This document shows positions 1-7,621 of a DNA stretch of 64,000 nucleotides, piece by piece (the first letter of the stretch is position 1; the number at the start of each line of letters is the position of its first letter). The stretch is from NCBI RefSeq assembly GCF_003432115.1, contig NZ_QWDC01000001.1, forward strand, positions 1,979,420-2,043,419, written 5' to 3'. Below the pieces are notes generated by a model. It saw only the letters and a list, made by a program, of their open reading frames with translations. It was not told where the DNA came from and searched no databases. This DNA is from Mucilaginibacter conchicola (GTDB taxonomy: Bacteria > Bacteroidota > Bacteroidia > Sphingobacteriales > Sphingobacteriaceae). The position numbers and the translations under genes are program-made.

Positions 1-592
1 TTGCCATAGCCATACAGGCCAAGGCATAGCGGTGCTGTTTAAGCGTATCGCTGCCGTAGGCGTATATACTGGATATGTAATGGTTAATAAGGGCTCTGTA
101 GCTGTAAGTACGTTTATCATTGATATTCTCTACCATCGCGTTGGCTTTAAGTAAGCCCGAGATAGCTTTTTCATCATTCCCGCGTACCAGTTCAAGCCAG
201 CCTTTGCGTAACCAGGCATAAGCAGTCAACTCTTTGTTGGTTGATTTTGCGGCGCAGCGCATGGCGCTGTCTATATAAACGGCGCAACGTTTTTCCTGCC
301 CTTTCTGCATCAGCAGGTGGCCATAAGCAGCATAGCAATAGGCTTTTACACCTGCATCGCCGGTGGCTTTGGCAAGCGATATGGCGCGGCCGCCGATTTT
401 AAGGGCTTCATCAGCATTTTTTTCAACAGTAGCGCGGGCCAGTTCGGCGGTAGCCACGGGGCGGTCATGTGGCGATGCGCTGTTGGCAACCCGGGTTAAT
501 GAATCAATAATAAGGCTTTGTGCAGAGGTAGCTTCGGCATAAAACAGTATCGCTAAAAAAGCGACGTGGGGGATAATTTTCTTTAAAAACAT
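1..592 (-). CDS. Secreted TPR-like protein (partial, C-terminus beyond window)
   Basis: An open frame runs from an ATG at 592 to the left edge without a stop, so only the N-terminal ~197 residues are visible. It opens with a Sec signal peptide ending near SAQS. Alanine-rich helical repeats follow (motifs such as DEALKIGGRAISLAKATGD and CYAAYGHLLMQKG), which look like tetratricopeptide repeats. In Bacteroidota such exported TPR arrays often form the sensor half of a histidine kinase or a LuxR-type regulator, but that part would lie outside the window, so the function stays open. It is divergent from the small membrane-protein gene that starts at 819. Confidence 0.8.
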   Translation of the reverse strand, partial: MFLKKIIPHVAFLAILFYAEATSAQSLIIDSLTRVANSASPHDRPVATAELARATVEKNADEALKIGGRAISLAKATGDAGVKAYCYAAYGHLLMQKGQEKRCAVYIDSAMRCAAKSTNKELTAYAWLRKGWLELVRGNDEKAISGLLKANAMVENINDKRTYSYRALINHYISSIYAYGSDTLKQHRYALACMAMA

Positions 593-818
593 AAGTGCTC
601 AGGTAGTTAACTGCAGCGAAACAGGCATAAAATCAGGTCACGCCAAATTCGCTTTGTTATATCTGTAACACAGGAATTTATGAAATTGTTGTAGATGATT
701 TGTAGACGCTTGTTTTTTAACCTGTAGTCGCCTTGTAGGTGTCGCTTTTTTGGCGCGGGTTGCTCACCTAACTACTTTTGGGTCAACATCTTTATCGTTA
801 ACCATAAAATTAAAAACT
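593..818. other. Divergent intergenic region
   Basis: This 226-base spacer separates the leftward TPR gene from the rightward membrane-protein gene. Apart from the rightward promoter candidate at 749-780 I see no hairpin, repeat or small ORF. Confidence 0.5.
749..780 (+). promoter_or_regulatory. Putative Bacteroidota sigma-A promoter (TTTG-N20-TACTTTTG)
   Basis: TTTG at 749-752 and TACTTTTG at 773-780 match the Bacteroidota -33 (TTTG/TTG) and -7 (TAnnTTTG) elements with 20 bp spacing. Transcription would start near 785, about 35 nt before the ATG at 819. This is a motif match only. Confidence 0.5.
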
Positions 819-1184
819 ATGTCAAACAAAACAATGGCTATTGTTAGCTACATCACCATCATCGGTTGGATCGTTGCTTATTTAGAATTTAAAAAACGCC
901 AGGACAAAAGCGAACTGGTTAATTATCACCTTGGCCAATCGCTGGGTTTAATTATCCTAACCTTCGCCTTAAGTATCGCTGTATCAATATTGGCAGCCAT
1001 TATACCGGGCCTTTACATCGTTAGCGGTGTAGTTGGTTTAGGTACTTTGATCCTATTATTATTAGGCATTGTTACCGCCAATAACGAGGCCATAAAACCA
1101 CTGCCGGTTGTAGGCAAACTGTTTGAAGGCCGCTTTAATTTTACTGATCAGGTTGATGCTAAATCTCAGCAAAAAACCTTCTAA
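819..1184 (+). CDS. DUF4870-like small integral membrane protein
   Basis: A 121-residue protein. I chose the ATG at 819 (MSNKTMAIVSYIT) over the upstream in-frame start at 750, because the upstream one overlaps the predicted promoter and adds a non-membrane, poorly coding stretch. It has three or four hydrophobic segments, with a polar FKKRQDKSELVNYHLGQ segment between the first two. That arrangement (short TM, then a motif with Asn-His-x-x-Gln, then paired TMs) is typical of DUF4870/Tic20-like small membrane proteins. The molecular role is unknown. It is the first gene of a likely five-gene rightward run. Confidence 0.75.
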   Translation: MSNKTMAIVSYITIIGWIVAYLEFKKRQDKSELVNYHLGQSLGLIILTFALSIAVSILAAIIPGLYIVSGVVGLGTLILLLLGIVTANNEAIKPLPVVGKLFEGRFNFTDQVDAKSQQKTF

Positions 1185-1294
1185 ATCTATTGAAACCTAA
1201 CCTTTTCTAAAGCCTGATGGTACTGCTGCCTTTTCCAAGTGAGGTGGCGGTTACCTGACGGCTATTTTAACATCATCTACCAAAATGAAATACT

Positions 1295-1819
1295 ATGCTG
1301 TTAGGCTCAAACGCGGGCACAAACCCGGTAACAAAAGACCGACCGACAAAAAGTGAGACCGAACTGATCGCCACACTGATCAGCCAATCGCGCTATGCCG
1401 AGGCTTACCTGCTTCTAAAAAATGAAGCTACCGATAACACCGCCACTCAATATAACCTGGCTTTGTGCCTTTATTGGGCGGGCAGCTATCGCGAGGCCTT
1501 AATGAGCCTGGATAAGGCACAGCTTTTTATGCCGGTTAATACCGGCAGCGGCAAAACAAACCCTGCTACCGACAGTTTTTATAAAGCGATACGCGAGAAG
1601 CAAAACGGGCTGGATGATCATCGCAACCCTGTTACTCAAAAGAATATTGAACTAACCACACAGATGGTAGCCGACGGCATTGTACGGTTAAAAACCGACT
1701 GCTGGCTGCAATTGGGCGAATATGCCAGGGTAATTGATATTGCCACGCCAATAGCCTATAAAAACTATCTGAACATATTTGAAGCATTAACTATTGCTAA
1801 ACAACATCTGAACAAATGA
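1295..1819 (+). CDS. Small TPR-like cytoplasmic protein
   Basis: A 174-residue protein without a signal peptide. Two helical-hairpin motifs typical of TPRs are visible (residues ~25-70: YAEAYLLLKNEA and YNLALCLYWAGSYREAL; and again ~130-170). Its stop overlaps the start of the next gene (ATGA at 1816-1819), so it is translationally coupled to the ankyrin protein. TPR and ankyrin units are both protein-binding scaffolds, which suggests that the two products work together, possibly as a complex. No enzyme motif is seen. Confidence 0.75.
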   Translation: MLLGSNAGTNPVTKDRPTKSETELIATLISQSRYAEAYLLLKNEATDNTATQYNLALCLYWAGSYREALMSLDKAQLFMPVNTGSGKTNPATDSFYKAIREKQNGLDDHRNPVTQKNIELTTQMVADGIVRLKTDCWLQLGEYARVIDIATPIAYKNYLNIFEALTIAKQHLNK

Positions 1820-3252
1820 GCACAGAATATAACAAGATACGGGATACCTACCACCGCAACATGTTTGCCGGTGAGGCCGAGCGGGCTGATGTTTTGGAAC
1901 TTTACAAAGCCCTGCCCGATTTGGATATAAAAGGCGATTACGAAGAAAACCTATATCACCTGGCTTCGCGATTTACGGATCCCGAAGCCATTAAATTTCT
2001 GAAAGAAAAAGGCCTGCGTGCCGATACCGATAAATATGGCAACACGCCTTTCCATGCTTTGGCTACCACAAAGTTCGATCTGCGAGATGCTAACCTTGAG
2101 ACAAAAGCGGCAAAAATAAACGAGACCGCAAAAGCTTTATTAGAGATTGGTGTTAACCCGAAAAAGAAAAACGACAGTGGCAAACTGGCTTACTTTGAGG
2201 CGGGCCTGGTTTATATGTACCCCATGCTTGATGCGTTTGGCGATGCGGGCGTTAAAATGGATGCTACTGCCGAAGAAGGCAAAAACCTGTTGCATACCAT
2301 CTGCGATAAACTGGTTCACCGCAAAGATATCCCAGGTGCGGTTGAGGCGGCTACCAAAACCGTACGCGTGCTGGTTGAAAAGAGCGGCATCGACGTAGAG
2401 GACAAAGATATTTTTGATACCACACCCCTTACTTACGCGCAGCGCAGCGGCGTAAAAGAGATTGCCGCCCTGCTAACGGGCGATGAAGGTGATACTGCTA
2501 CAGGTGGCATGACCTTGCATGAGGCTATCCTTAACCGTGATACCGTTGCCGTGGAAACTATTATTAAAAACGGCGCCGACCTTAACGAGTTATCAGACCA
2601 TTACCGCCGTACACCACTGATGCTGGCCTGTGAATACCCATCGCTACCAATGGTAAAACTGCTTGCCGATGGTGGCGTTGATGTGAACTATCGCACGGGC
2701 ACCGGTGAAACGGCTGCTTATCACTTGTTAACTAAAGCTATCGGCAACTTTGGGCGAGGTATGAGCCAGGACCTGAAGGATATCATCAAAATGCTGCGAA
2801 CGCTAATTGACAAAGGGTTAGAATTGGATGCCGCCATCACCAACGAAGGCGACACTGCCATTAATGTGGTTTGCCAGGCAGGCTATCTGGCCGATCTGAA
2901 TAACTCTTTAGTGGAAGAATTAATTGATGCCGGCGCGGATATCAACAAACCCAACCATGCAGGCAGAACCCCGCTCATGTCGTTCGCAGCACGTGGAGAC
3001 GAGCCTAAGTATGGCATTGGCGAACTGTTATTGGATAACGATGCCGACACTACTTACGCGGATAACACTGGCAATACTGCCCTGATGTATGCGGCATCAA
3101 ACAGCAACCAAATGTCGGCCAAGAAATTGGTATCACTGATATTGGATAAGGATACATCAACCATTGAAAAAGTAAACAACGCCGGGCAAACTGTTATGGA
3201 TGTTGCCGTACAAAGCGGTAACGAAGCGGTTGTGAAACAGATACTGGCTTAA
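1816..3252 (+). CDS. Ankyrin-repeat protein (478 aa)
   Basis: No signal peptide, so probably cytoplasmic. Ankyrin motifs recur through the chain: GNTPFHALA (~residue 75), TPLTYAQRSGVKEIAALL (~205), MTLHEAILNRD (~230), RTPLMLACEYP (~265), GRTPLMSFAARGD (~385), GNTALMYAASNS (~420) and GQTVMDVAVQSGNEAVV (~460). About eight to ten repeats can be placed, some degenerate. Ankyrin arrays bind proteins; no catalytic domain is visible. It overlaps the upstream TPR gene by 4 bp and is followed after 12 bp by a second ankyrin gene, so the three genes form a tight unit. Confidence 0.9.
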   Translation: MSTEYNKIRDTYHRNMFAGEAERADVLELYKALPDLDIKGDYEENLYHLASRFTDPEAIKFLKEKGLRADTDKYGNTPFHALATTKFDLRDANLETKAAKINETAKALLEIGVNPKKKNDSGKLAYFEAGLVYMYPMLDAFGDAGVKMDATAEEGKNLLHTICDKLVHRKDIPGAVEAATKTVRVLVEKSGIDVEDKDIFDTTPLTYAQRSGVKEIAALLTGDEGDTATGGMTLHEAILNRDTVAVETIIKNGADLNELSDHYRRTPLMLACEYPSLPMVKLLADGGVDVNYRTGTGETAAYHLLTKAIGNFGRGMSQDLKDIIKMLRTLIDKGLELDAAITNEGDTAINVVCQAGYLADLNNSLVEELIDAGADINKPNHAGRTPLMSFAARGDEPKYGIGELLLDNDADTTYADNTGNTALMYAASNSNQMSAKKLVSLILDKDTSTIEKVNNAGQTVMDVAVQSGNEAVVKQILA

Positions 3253-3264
3253 TAGCATATACCT

Positions 3265-4248
3265 ATGGATAACATGTTTTTAAACACGTGTAAAAACGCA
3301 CAAAAAGGAATAGTACAGGCCTTCCTTAAAAAAGGCGGCATCAACGTTGATAAGCGCGACGGACTGGGCAACACGCCTCTTTACTACGTTTGCATAAAGG
3401 GTGCAAAGGATATTGCCAAAATGCTGATAGACGCCGGTGCCGATGTAAACCTGGCCAATAACGTAAGCGAAGTGCCGTTGCATTGCGCATCACGATCAGG
3501 CAGTAAGGATCTGATCAAATTGTTAACCGATGCCGGAGCCGACGTTAACGCCGCTAACAACTTTGGGCAAACGCCGGTATTTTATGCCGTGCTTGCCGGC
3601 AAAACCGAAACTGCTTTGTACCTGATATCATTAGGTGCCGACACTTCGGTTAAGGATAACTCCGGCTATAACATACTGGACCATGCTACCGCAAATGGCA
3701 TGCGCGAGTTGGTTGCCCAACTATCAGGTTCTGAAGGTAGCGACACAGCCCAAAAAGATAACAACGGCAACACGCCACTGCATCAGGCAGTTTACAACAA
3801 CCAAAGCGAGGTGGTGATTTCCCTGTTGAAAAGCGAGACCGTTAAACCTAACGAGTTAAATAACGACGGCGTTAGTCCGTTGATATTGGCGGTGAACAAT
3901 TCTAACACCCACCTGGTTGAGCTTTTGATAAAAGCAGGTGCCGATGTAAACCAGCATGTGTTGAATGGCAATTCGGCCTTGCATTATGCTGCGGGTATGG
4001 GCAACCATCACCTCGGTAAAACACTGATTAAGGCAGGCGCCGAAGTAAACTCGCGCAACAGCTACAGCGAAACACCATTGATAGTCGCCGCTCAATGCGG
4101 ATACAACGATTTTACCGCCATGCTGATTGATAACGCCGCCGACCCTAACGCTGTTGACAACGACAGCCGCAGCGCCATGAACTTTGCCAGCGAGCGTGGC
4201 TACACCGAAATACTTGAACAGCTTTTAATGGCCGGCGCCGAAGAATAA
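3265..4248 (+). CDS. Ankyrin-repeat protein (327 aa)
   Basis: Nearly the whole chain is made of ankyrin repeats, about nine, with better-kept consensus than the preceding gene: GNTPLYYVCIKGAKDIAKMLIDAGADVN, GNTPLHQAVYNNQSEVVISLL, NSALHYAAGMGNHHLGKTLIKAGAEVN and SETPLIVAAQCGYNDFTAMLI are shown here as fragments of single repeats. No signal peptide is present. It is probably a paralogue of the preceding protein. It is a cytoplasmic binding scaffold; the partner is unknown. Confidence 0.9.
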   Translation: MDNMFLNTCKNAQKGIVQAFLKKGGINVDKRDGLGNTPLYYVCIKGAKDIAKMLIDAGADVNLANNVSEVPLHCASRSGSKDLIKLLTDAGADVNAANNFGQTPVFYAVLAGKTETALYLISLGADTSVKDNSGYNILDHATANGMRELVAQLSGSEGSDTAQKDNNGNTPLHQAVYNNQSEVVISLLKSETVKPNELNNDGVSPLILAVNNSNTHLVELLIKAGADVNQHVLNGNSALHYAAGMGNHHLGKTLIKAGAEVNSRNSYSETPLIVAAQCGYNDFTAMLIDNAADPNAVDNDSRSAMNFASERGYTEILEQLLMAGAEE

Positions 4249-4290
4249 AGCTCGGCTTGATATATCGTCTAACCTAAAATTCACATAACC

Positions 4291-4836
4291 ATGAAAAAAG
4301 CAATTTTTCTGATAACATCCTTCGCCATGCTGCTGATGGCGGAACAAACCTTTGCACAAAGCGAGGTACAAACAGAAGAGAAAAAGAATAAGATTGTATT
4401 AACCGTGATGGATGGTGGCAAGGCGCTCAATACCGATATCAATTCGGTTAGTCTTTCTATCAGTCGTTATGAAGATTCCGACGAAGCCGAGGCTGCACCA
4501 GAGGTTAAGCCTGCCGGTAAGGATACCAGCAAAATAAAGATCCCTAACAGGATCCTGAAACAAGCAAACGGTATCTCTTACCTCAGCATAGAAGCAAAAA
4601 GCTTAAGCCCCGAGCTAATGAAAATACTGGCCAAAAGCAAATCGAAATTTGATGGCAGTATCACCATTACCGATCCGGCTACTAAAAAAGTGATCAAAAG
4701 CCTTAAGTTTAAACAAGCTTCACTTTACTCTTACTCAGATAACTTTTCGGCACTTAGCGATAGCTACGGCTATGGCAGCTCGGTAATATCAATTAATTGC
4801 AAAGGACTTTCAATTGATGGTGTAAGCTTTGATTAA
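4291..4836 (+). CDS. Secreted protein of unknown function (181 aa)
   Basis: The N-terminus is a Sec signal peptide (lysines, a hydrophobic core, cleavage near FAQS), so the mature protein of about 160 residues is periplasmic or secreted. The rest is rich in Lys, Ser and Asp with no motif I recognise. The pattern of alternating hydrophobic residues suggests a small beta domain. It lies 42 bp after the ankyrin gene and just before a strong terminator, so it is the last gene of the ankyrin unit. Confidence 0.75.
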   Translation: MKKAIFLITSFAMLLMAEQTFAQSEVQTEEKKNKIVLTVMDGGKALNTDINSVSLSISRYEDSDEAEAAPEVKPAGKDTSKIKIPNRILKQANGISYLSIEAKSLSPELMKILAKSKSKFDGSITITDPATKKVIKSLKFKQASLYSYSDNFSALSDSYGYGSSVISINCKGLSIDGVSFD

Positions 4837-4865
4837 CCTATCGGCTAACATTAACCTATCACAGC

Positions 4866-4900
4866 AAAAAGGCTCCCGATTGTCAGGAGCCTTTTTGTTT
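4866..4900. terminator. Bidirectional intrinsic terminator
   Basis: An 11-bp perfect stem (4866-4876 with 4886-4896, AAAAAGGCTCC) with a 9-base loop and flanking A/T runs. It lies between the rightward ankyrin unit and the leftward GH92 gene and can serve both. Confidence 0.9.
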
Positions 4901-4902
4901 AA

Positions 4903-7176
4903 TTATTGCTGAGGCATTGGCGCTGCCGATGGCGGCGGCGAACCCGCGCCCCAGGCTTTATTGGCCACAGGGCCCATTACCAGTTCCAGTACACCACCGT
5001 TGGCAATATCGCTGTGGTTAAACCATGGTTTGTTCCACACCTTACCATTCAATTTAGCTGATTGGATGTATTTATTATTGAACGATGCATTCGTTGCTTT
5101 TATCTCGAAGAATTTACCGTTACCCAGATCCATTTTCATACACGGAAAGCATGGGCTGCCGATGTTGTAAGTTGGCGAGCCGGGCGTAACCGGGTAAAAA
5201 CCCAACTGACTGAAAGCTACAAAAGCAGTCATACCGCCACCGTCCTCATCGCCGGGAACACCCATCAAATCGTTGCGGTACCATTGATCGAGCAATGAGC
5301 GGATGCGTTTCTGGGTACGCCACGGCGCGCCTGCGTAGTTGTATAAATATGGGATATGAAAACTCGGCTCGTTAGCCATTGAGAACATACCCACGTTGCC
5401 CGTATGATCGGGCAGGATGTTGTAGAAACTCCATCGGGCCATTGGGTATGGCTCGTTGAACATATTTTCTAACGCATCAACAAAAGCTTTGTTGCCGCCA
5501 ACCATTTTCACCAGGTCGCCTATGTTGTGCTGCACATCCCAGCGGTAAATGTAGCCGTTGTTCTCATCATAATAGTCGCGTGCACCCGGCCCGCCCGATG
5601 TGCGGTAATCCAACGGCTCAATAAAGTTGCCTTCGCTATCTTTCGGATGGAAGAAACCTGTTTTAGGATTGTACACATTACGGTAATTGTACGATGCTTT
5701 AAGGTAATGATTAGCCTCATCTGTTTTACCCAAACCGGCAGCTATTTGTGAAAGGCACCATTCATCAAATGATGTACCCAGCGTAACTGCAATAGGCTGG
5801 CGTTTTTCCCATTTGCTTACCTGCTTAACGGTCTCCTCTTCGCCCGGCTTTAGGGCAGGGAAGTAACCTTTGTCTTTATAAAACTTATCCAGCTCGCCCG
5901 CAGGCACAGCATGCGACCATGGAATTAATGATTTTCCCTCGATAGCACCTTTTGATACCTCGTATGCTTTTGCCAGGTCAAAACCGCGCAGGCCTTTGTT
6001 CCAGGCATCGGCAATGCTGGCAATACCGTGGTTAGAGTTCATGCCTCGGTCATCGCCGCTTACGCCGGGGAAGGTTGGCAACCAGTTCTCGCCGGTTTGC
6101 TGCGCCATCAGGATGTACGAGTTCAGGATATTGTTCTCAACGCTTTTGTTGATGAGCACGCGTAGCGGGTGCGCTGCGCGGTAAGTATCCCACAGCCAGT
6201 CGTCGGTATAAAATGCTTTGCCGCCATCGTTATGTACCTGCCCGTCTGATGCGCTGAAGTATTTGCCATCTTCGCTGATATTGATAGGGCGCTCATACGT
6301 GCGATATAATGAAGTGTAGAAAACAGTAGTCTCTTTATCAACCGCACCGGATACAGCAATTTTGCCCAAAGCATCATTCCATATCTTGCGGCCTGTAGCT
6401 GCTACGGCATCCACGTTAAAATCCTTTACCTCTCGCTCCAGGTTTTTCTTAGCCTGCTCCACGCTGATGAATGATACACCATAACGGATGCCTATCTTTT
6501 TGGTACCTGCCGGATACTGCAGCGCCAATGAGTTTGACGGAGCGGCATTCCAGTTGATACCTCCATTAGTGGGAACGCCGGTTTTGGCCGGAGTGAGATC
6601 CGTAACCGCATAAACATATACACGTGTTTTATTGCCTAATTCCCGGTAGCCGCTTATAGTGTTGGCTTTTGCCTCTATATGGCCCTTTCCGGTGTTGAAC
6701 ACGAGGTAAGCACTGCCTTGTTTATCAAACGATATTTTGTAAACGGCACTCTGGTGCGATGGTGCAAAATCAACCCCGATGTTAAACTCATCAAGGTAAA
6801 CCTGGTAGCGGTATGGGGTAACTTTCTCCTGGTCGTAACTTAAATTAAGTTTCGGGTAGATGCCGCTCTCACTGCCCTGGTATGGGTAAAAATTAAACTC
6901 CGACTCGGACCTATGGTGCGTTACAATCAGCGGCAGGCCACCAATATAATTGGTAGTATAATCATTGCGCACCGGAAAAACGCGCATCATGCTGTTTGGC
7001 AGATGGGTAGTAGGGTAAGTGGGTACCAACATGTGGCTAATGTTACCAATGTTTGGGTTTACATAATCTACAGGTGCTTTTGCAACAGGCTTTTTAGGCT
7101 TGGGGCCATCCGTAGCACCAGCAATGGTGGTAGTAACTACCAGGCCCAGCAGGGCAAATAGTTTAGCTTTGATCAT
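4903..7176 (-). CDS. GH92 family alpha-mannosidase, secreted
   Basis: A 757-residue protein with a signal peptide (MIKAKLFALLGLVVTTTIAGA). I chose the ATG at 7176, because the longer frame puts 16 extra residues in front of a perfect signal sequence. Glycoside hydrolase family 92 enzymes are calcium-dependent exo-alpha-mannosidases that trim N-glycans or yeast mannan. The family signature lies near residues 640-665: PGDEDGGGM followed by AFSQLGFYPVTPG, with the acidic pair expected to act as catalytic base. The N-terminal beta-sandwich begins with VDYVNPNIG, and an (alpha/alpha)6 barrel follows. The C-terminus ends in a Pro-rich tail. No SusC/SusD pair lies nearby, so it is not in a visible polysaccharide utilisation locus. 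Confidence 0.9.
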   Translation of the reverse strand: MIKAKLFALLGLVVTTTIAGATDGPKPKKPVAKAPVDYVNPNIGNISHMLVPTYPTTHLPNSMMRVFPVRNDYTTNYIGGLPLIVTHHRSESEFNFYPYQGSESGIYPKLNLSYDQEKVTPYRYQVYLDEFNIGVDFAPSHQSAVYKISFDKQGSAYLVFNTGKGHIEAKANTISGYRELGNKTRVYVYAVTDLTPAKTGVPTNGGINWNAAPSNSLALQYPAGTKKIGIRYGVSFISVEQAKKNLEREVKDFNVDAVAATGRKIWNDALGKIAVSGAVDKETTVFYTSLYRTYERPINISEDGKYFSASDGQVHNDGGKAFYTDDWLWDTYRAAHPLRVLINKSVENNILNSYILMAQQTGENWLPTFPGVSGDDRGMNSNHGIASIADAWNKGLRGFDLAKAYEVSKGAIEGKSLIPWSHAVPAGELDKFYKDKGYFPALKPGEEETVKQVSKWEKRQPIAVTLGTSFDEWCLSQIAAGLGKTDEANHYLKASYNYRNVYNPKTGFFHPKDSEGNFIEPLDYRTSGGPGARDYYDENNGYIYRWDVQHNIGDLVKMVGGNKAFVDALENMFNEPYPMARWSFYNILPDHTGNVGMFSMANEPSFHIPYLYNYAGAPWRTQKRIRSLLDQWYRNDLMGVPGDEDGGGMTAFVAFSQLGFYPVTPGSPTYNIGSPCFPCMKMDLGNGKFFEIKATNASFNNKYIQSAKLNGKVWNKPWFNHSDIANGGVLELVMGPVANKAWGAGSPPPSAAPMPQQ

Positions 7177-7229
7177 AAGTGAGTATAGATGTATAGCGAG
7201 TTTGGCAAAACAGCTATCTGCCAATATAA

Positions 7230-7258
7230 ATAAAGCCGCCTTTAAGGGGCGGCTTTTA
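7230..7258 (-). terminator. Intrinsic terminator after clpS
   Basis: A 9-bp stem, AAAGCCGCC at 7232-7240 with GGCGGCTTT at 7248-7256, and a 7-base loop. It lies just past the clpS stop, reading leftward into a T/A-rich stretch. Confidence 0.75.
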
Positions 7259-7278
7259 ATTTTTTATGTTGATACCGC

Positions 7279-7560
7279 TTAGTCAACAGAAACGGTTAAA
7301 CCTTCCTGTTGCAATATCTTTCGGTATATCTCCATTTCGGTGAAAGAGCCCTCAAGCACGGCACATTTACCATCATTGTGAACCTTCCAGGCTATCTTTT
7401 CGGCCTGGCTTTCGTTATAGTCCAGATACTTCATCATGCAGTAAATAACATGGTCAAAAGTATTATGGTCATCATTCCACAAAATAAGGCGGTGCATCTC
7501 TTTAAGGCCCGCCAATATTTCTTCAAGCGTGAGGGTTTCTTCCTGTACTTCAGTTGGCAT
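7279..7560 (-). CDS. clpS: ATP-dependent Clp protease adaptor ClpS
   Basis: A 93-residue protein. ClpS binds N-degron substrates and delivers them to ClpAP/ClpCP. The core ILWNDDHNTFDHVI, then the helix around YCMMKYLDYNESQAEKIAWKVHNDGK and the final AVLEGSFTEMEIYR are the conserved ClpS fold with the Asn-Asp-Asp ligand loop. The ATG at 7560 is preferred to a TTG three codons upstream. A -7-like box (TAAATTTG on the minus strand, 7574-7567) lies only six bases before this ATG, so the mRNA could be almost leaderless. The gene stands alone between terminators and the MG2/plug gene. Confidence 0.93.
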   Translation of the reverse strand: MPTEVQEETLTLEEILAGLKEMHRLILWNDDHNTFDHVIYCMMKYLDYNESQAEKIAWKVHNDGKCAVLEGSFTEMEIYRKILQQEGLTVSVD

Positions 7561-7621
7561 ATAGCGCAAATTTACTCAAAAATAAACCTTACGCATAATT
7601 GCATTTGATTTTACTATTTGT

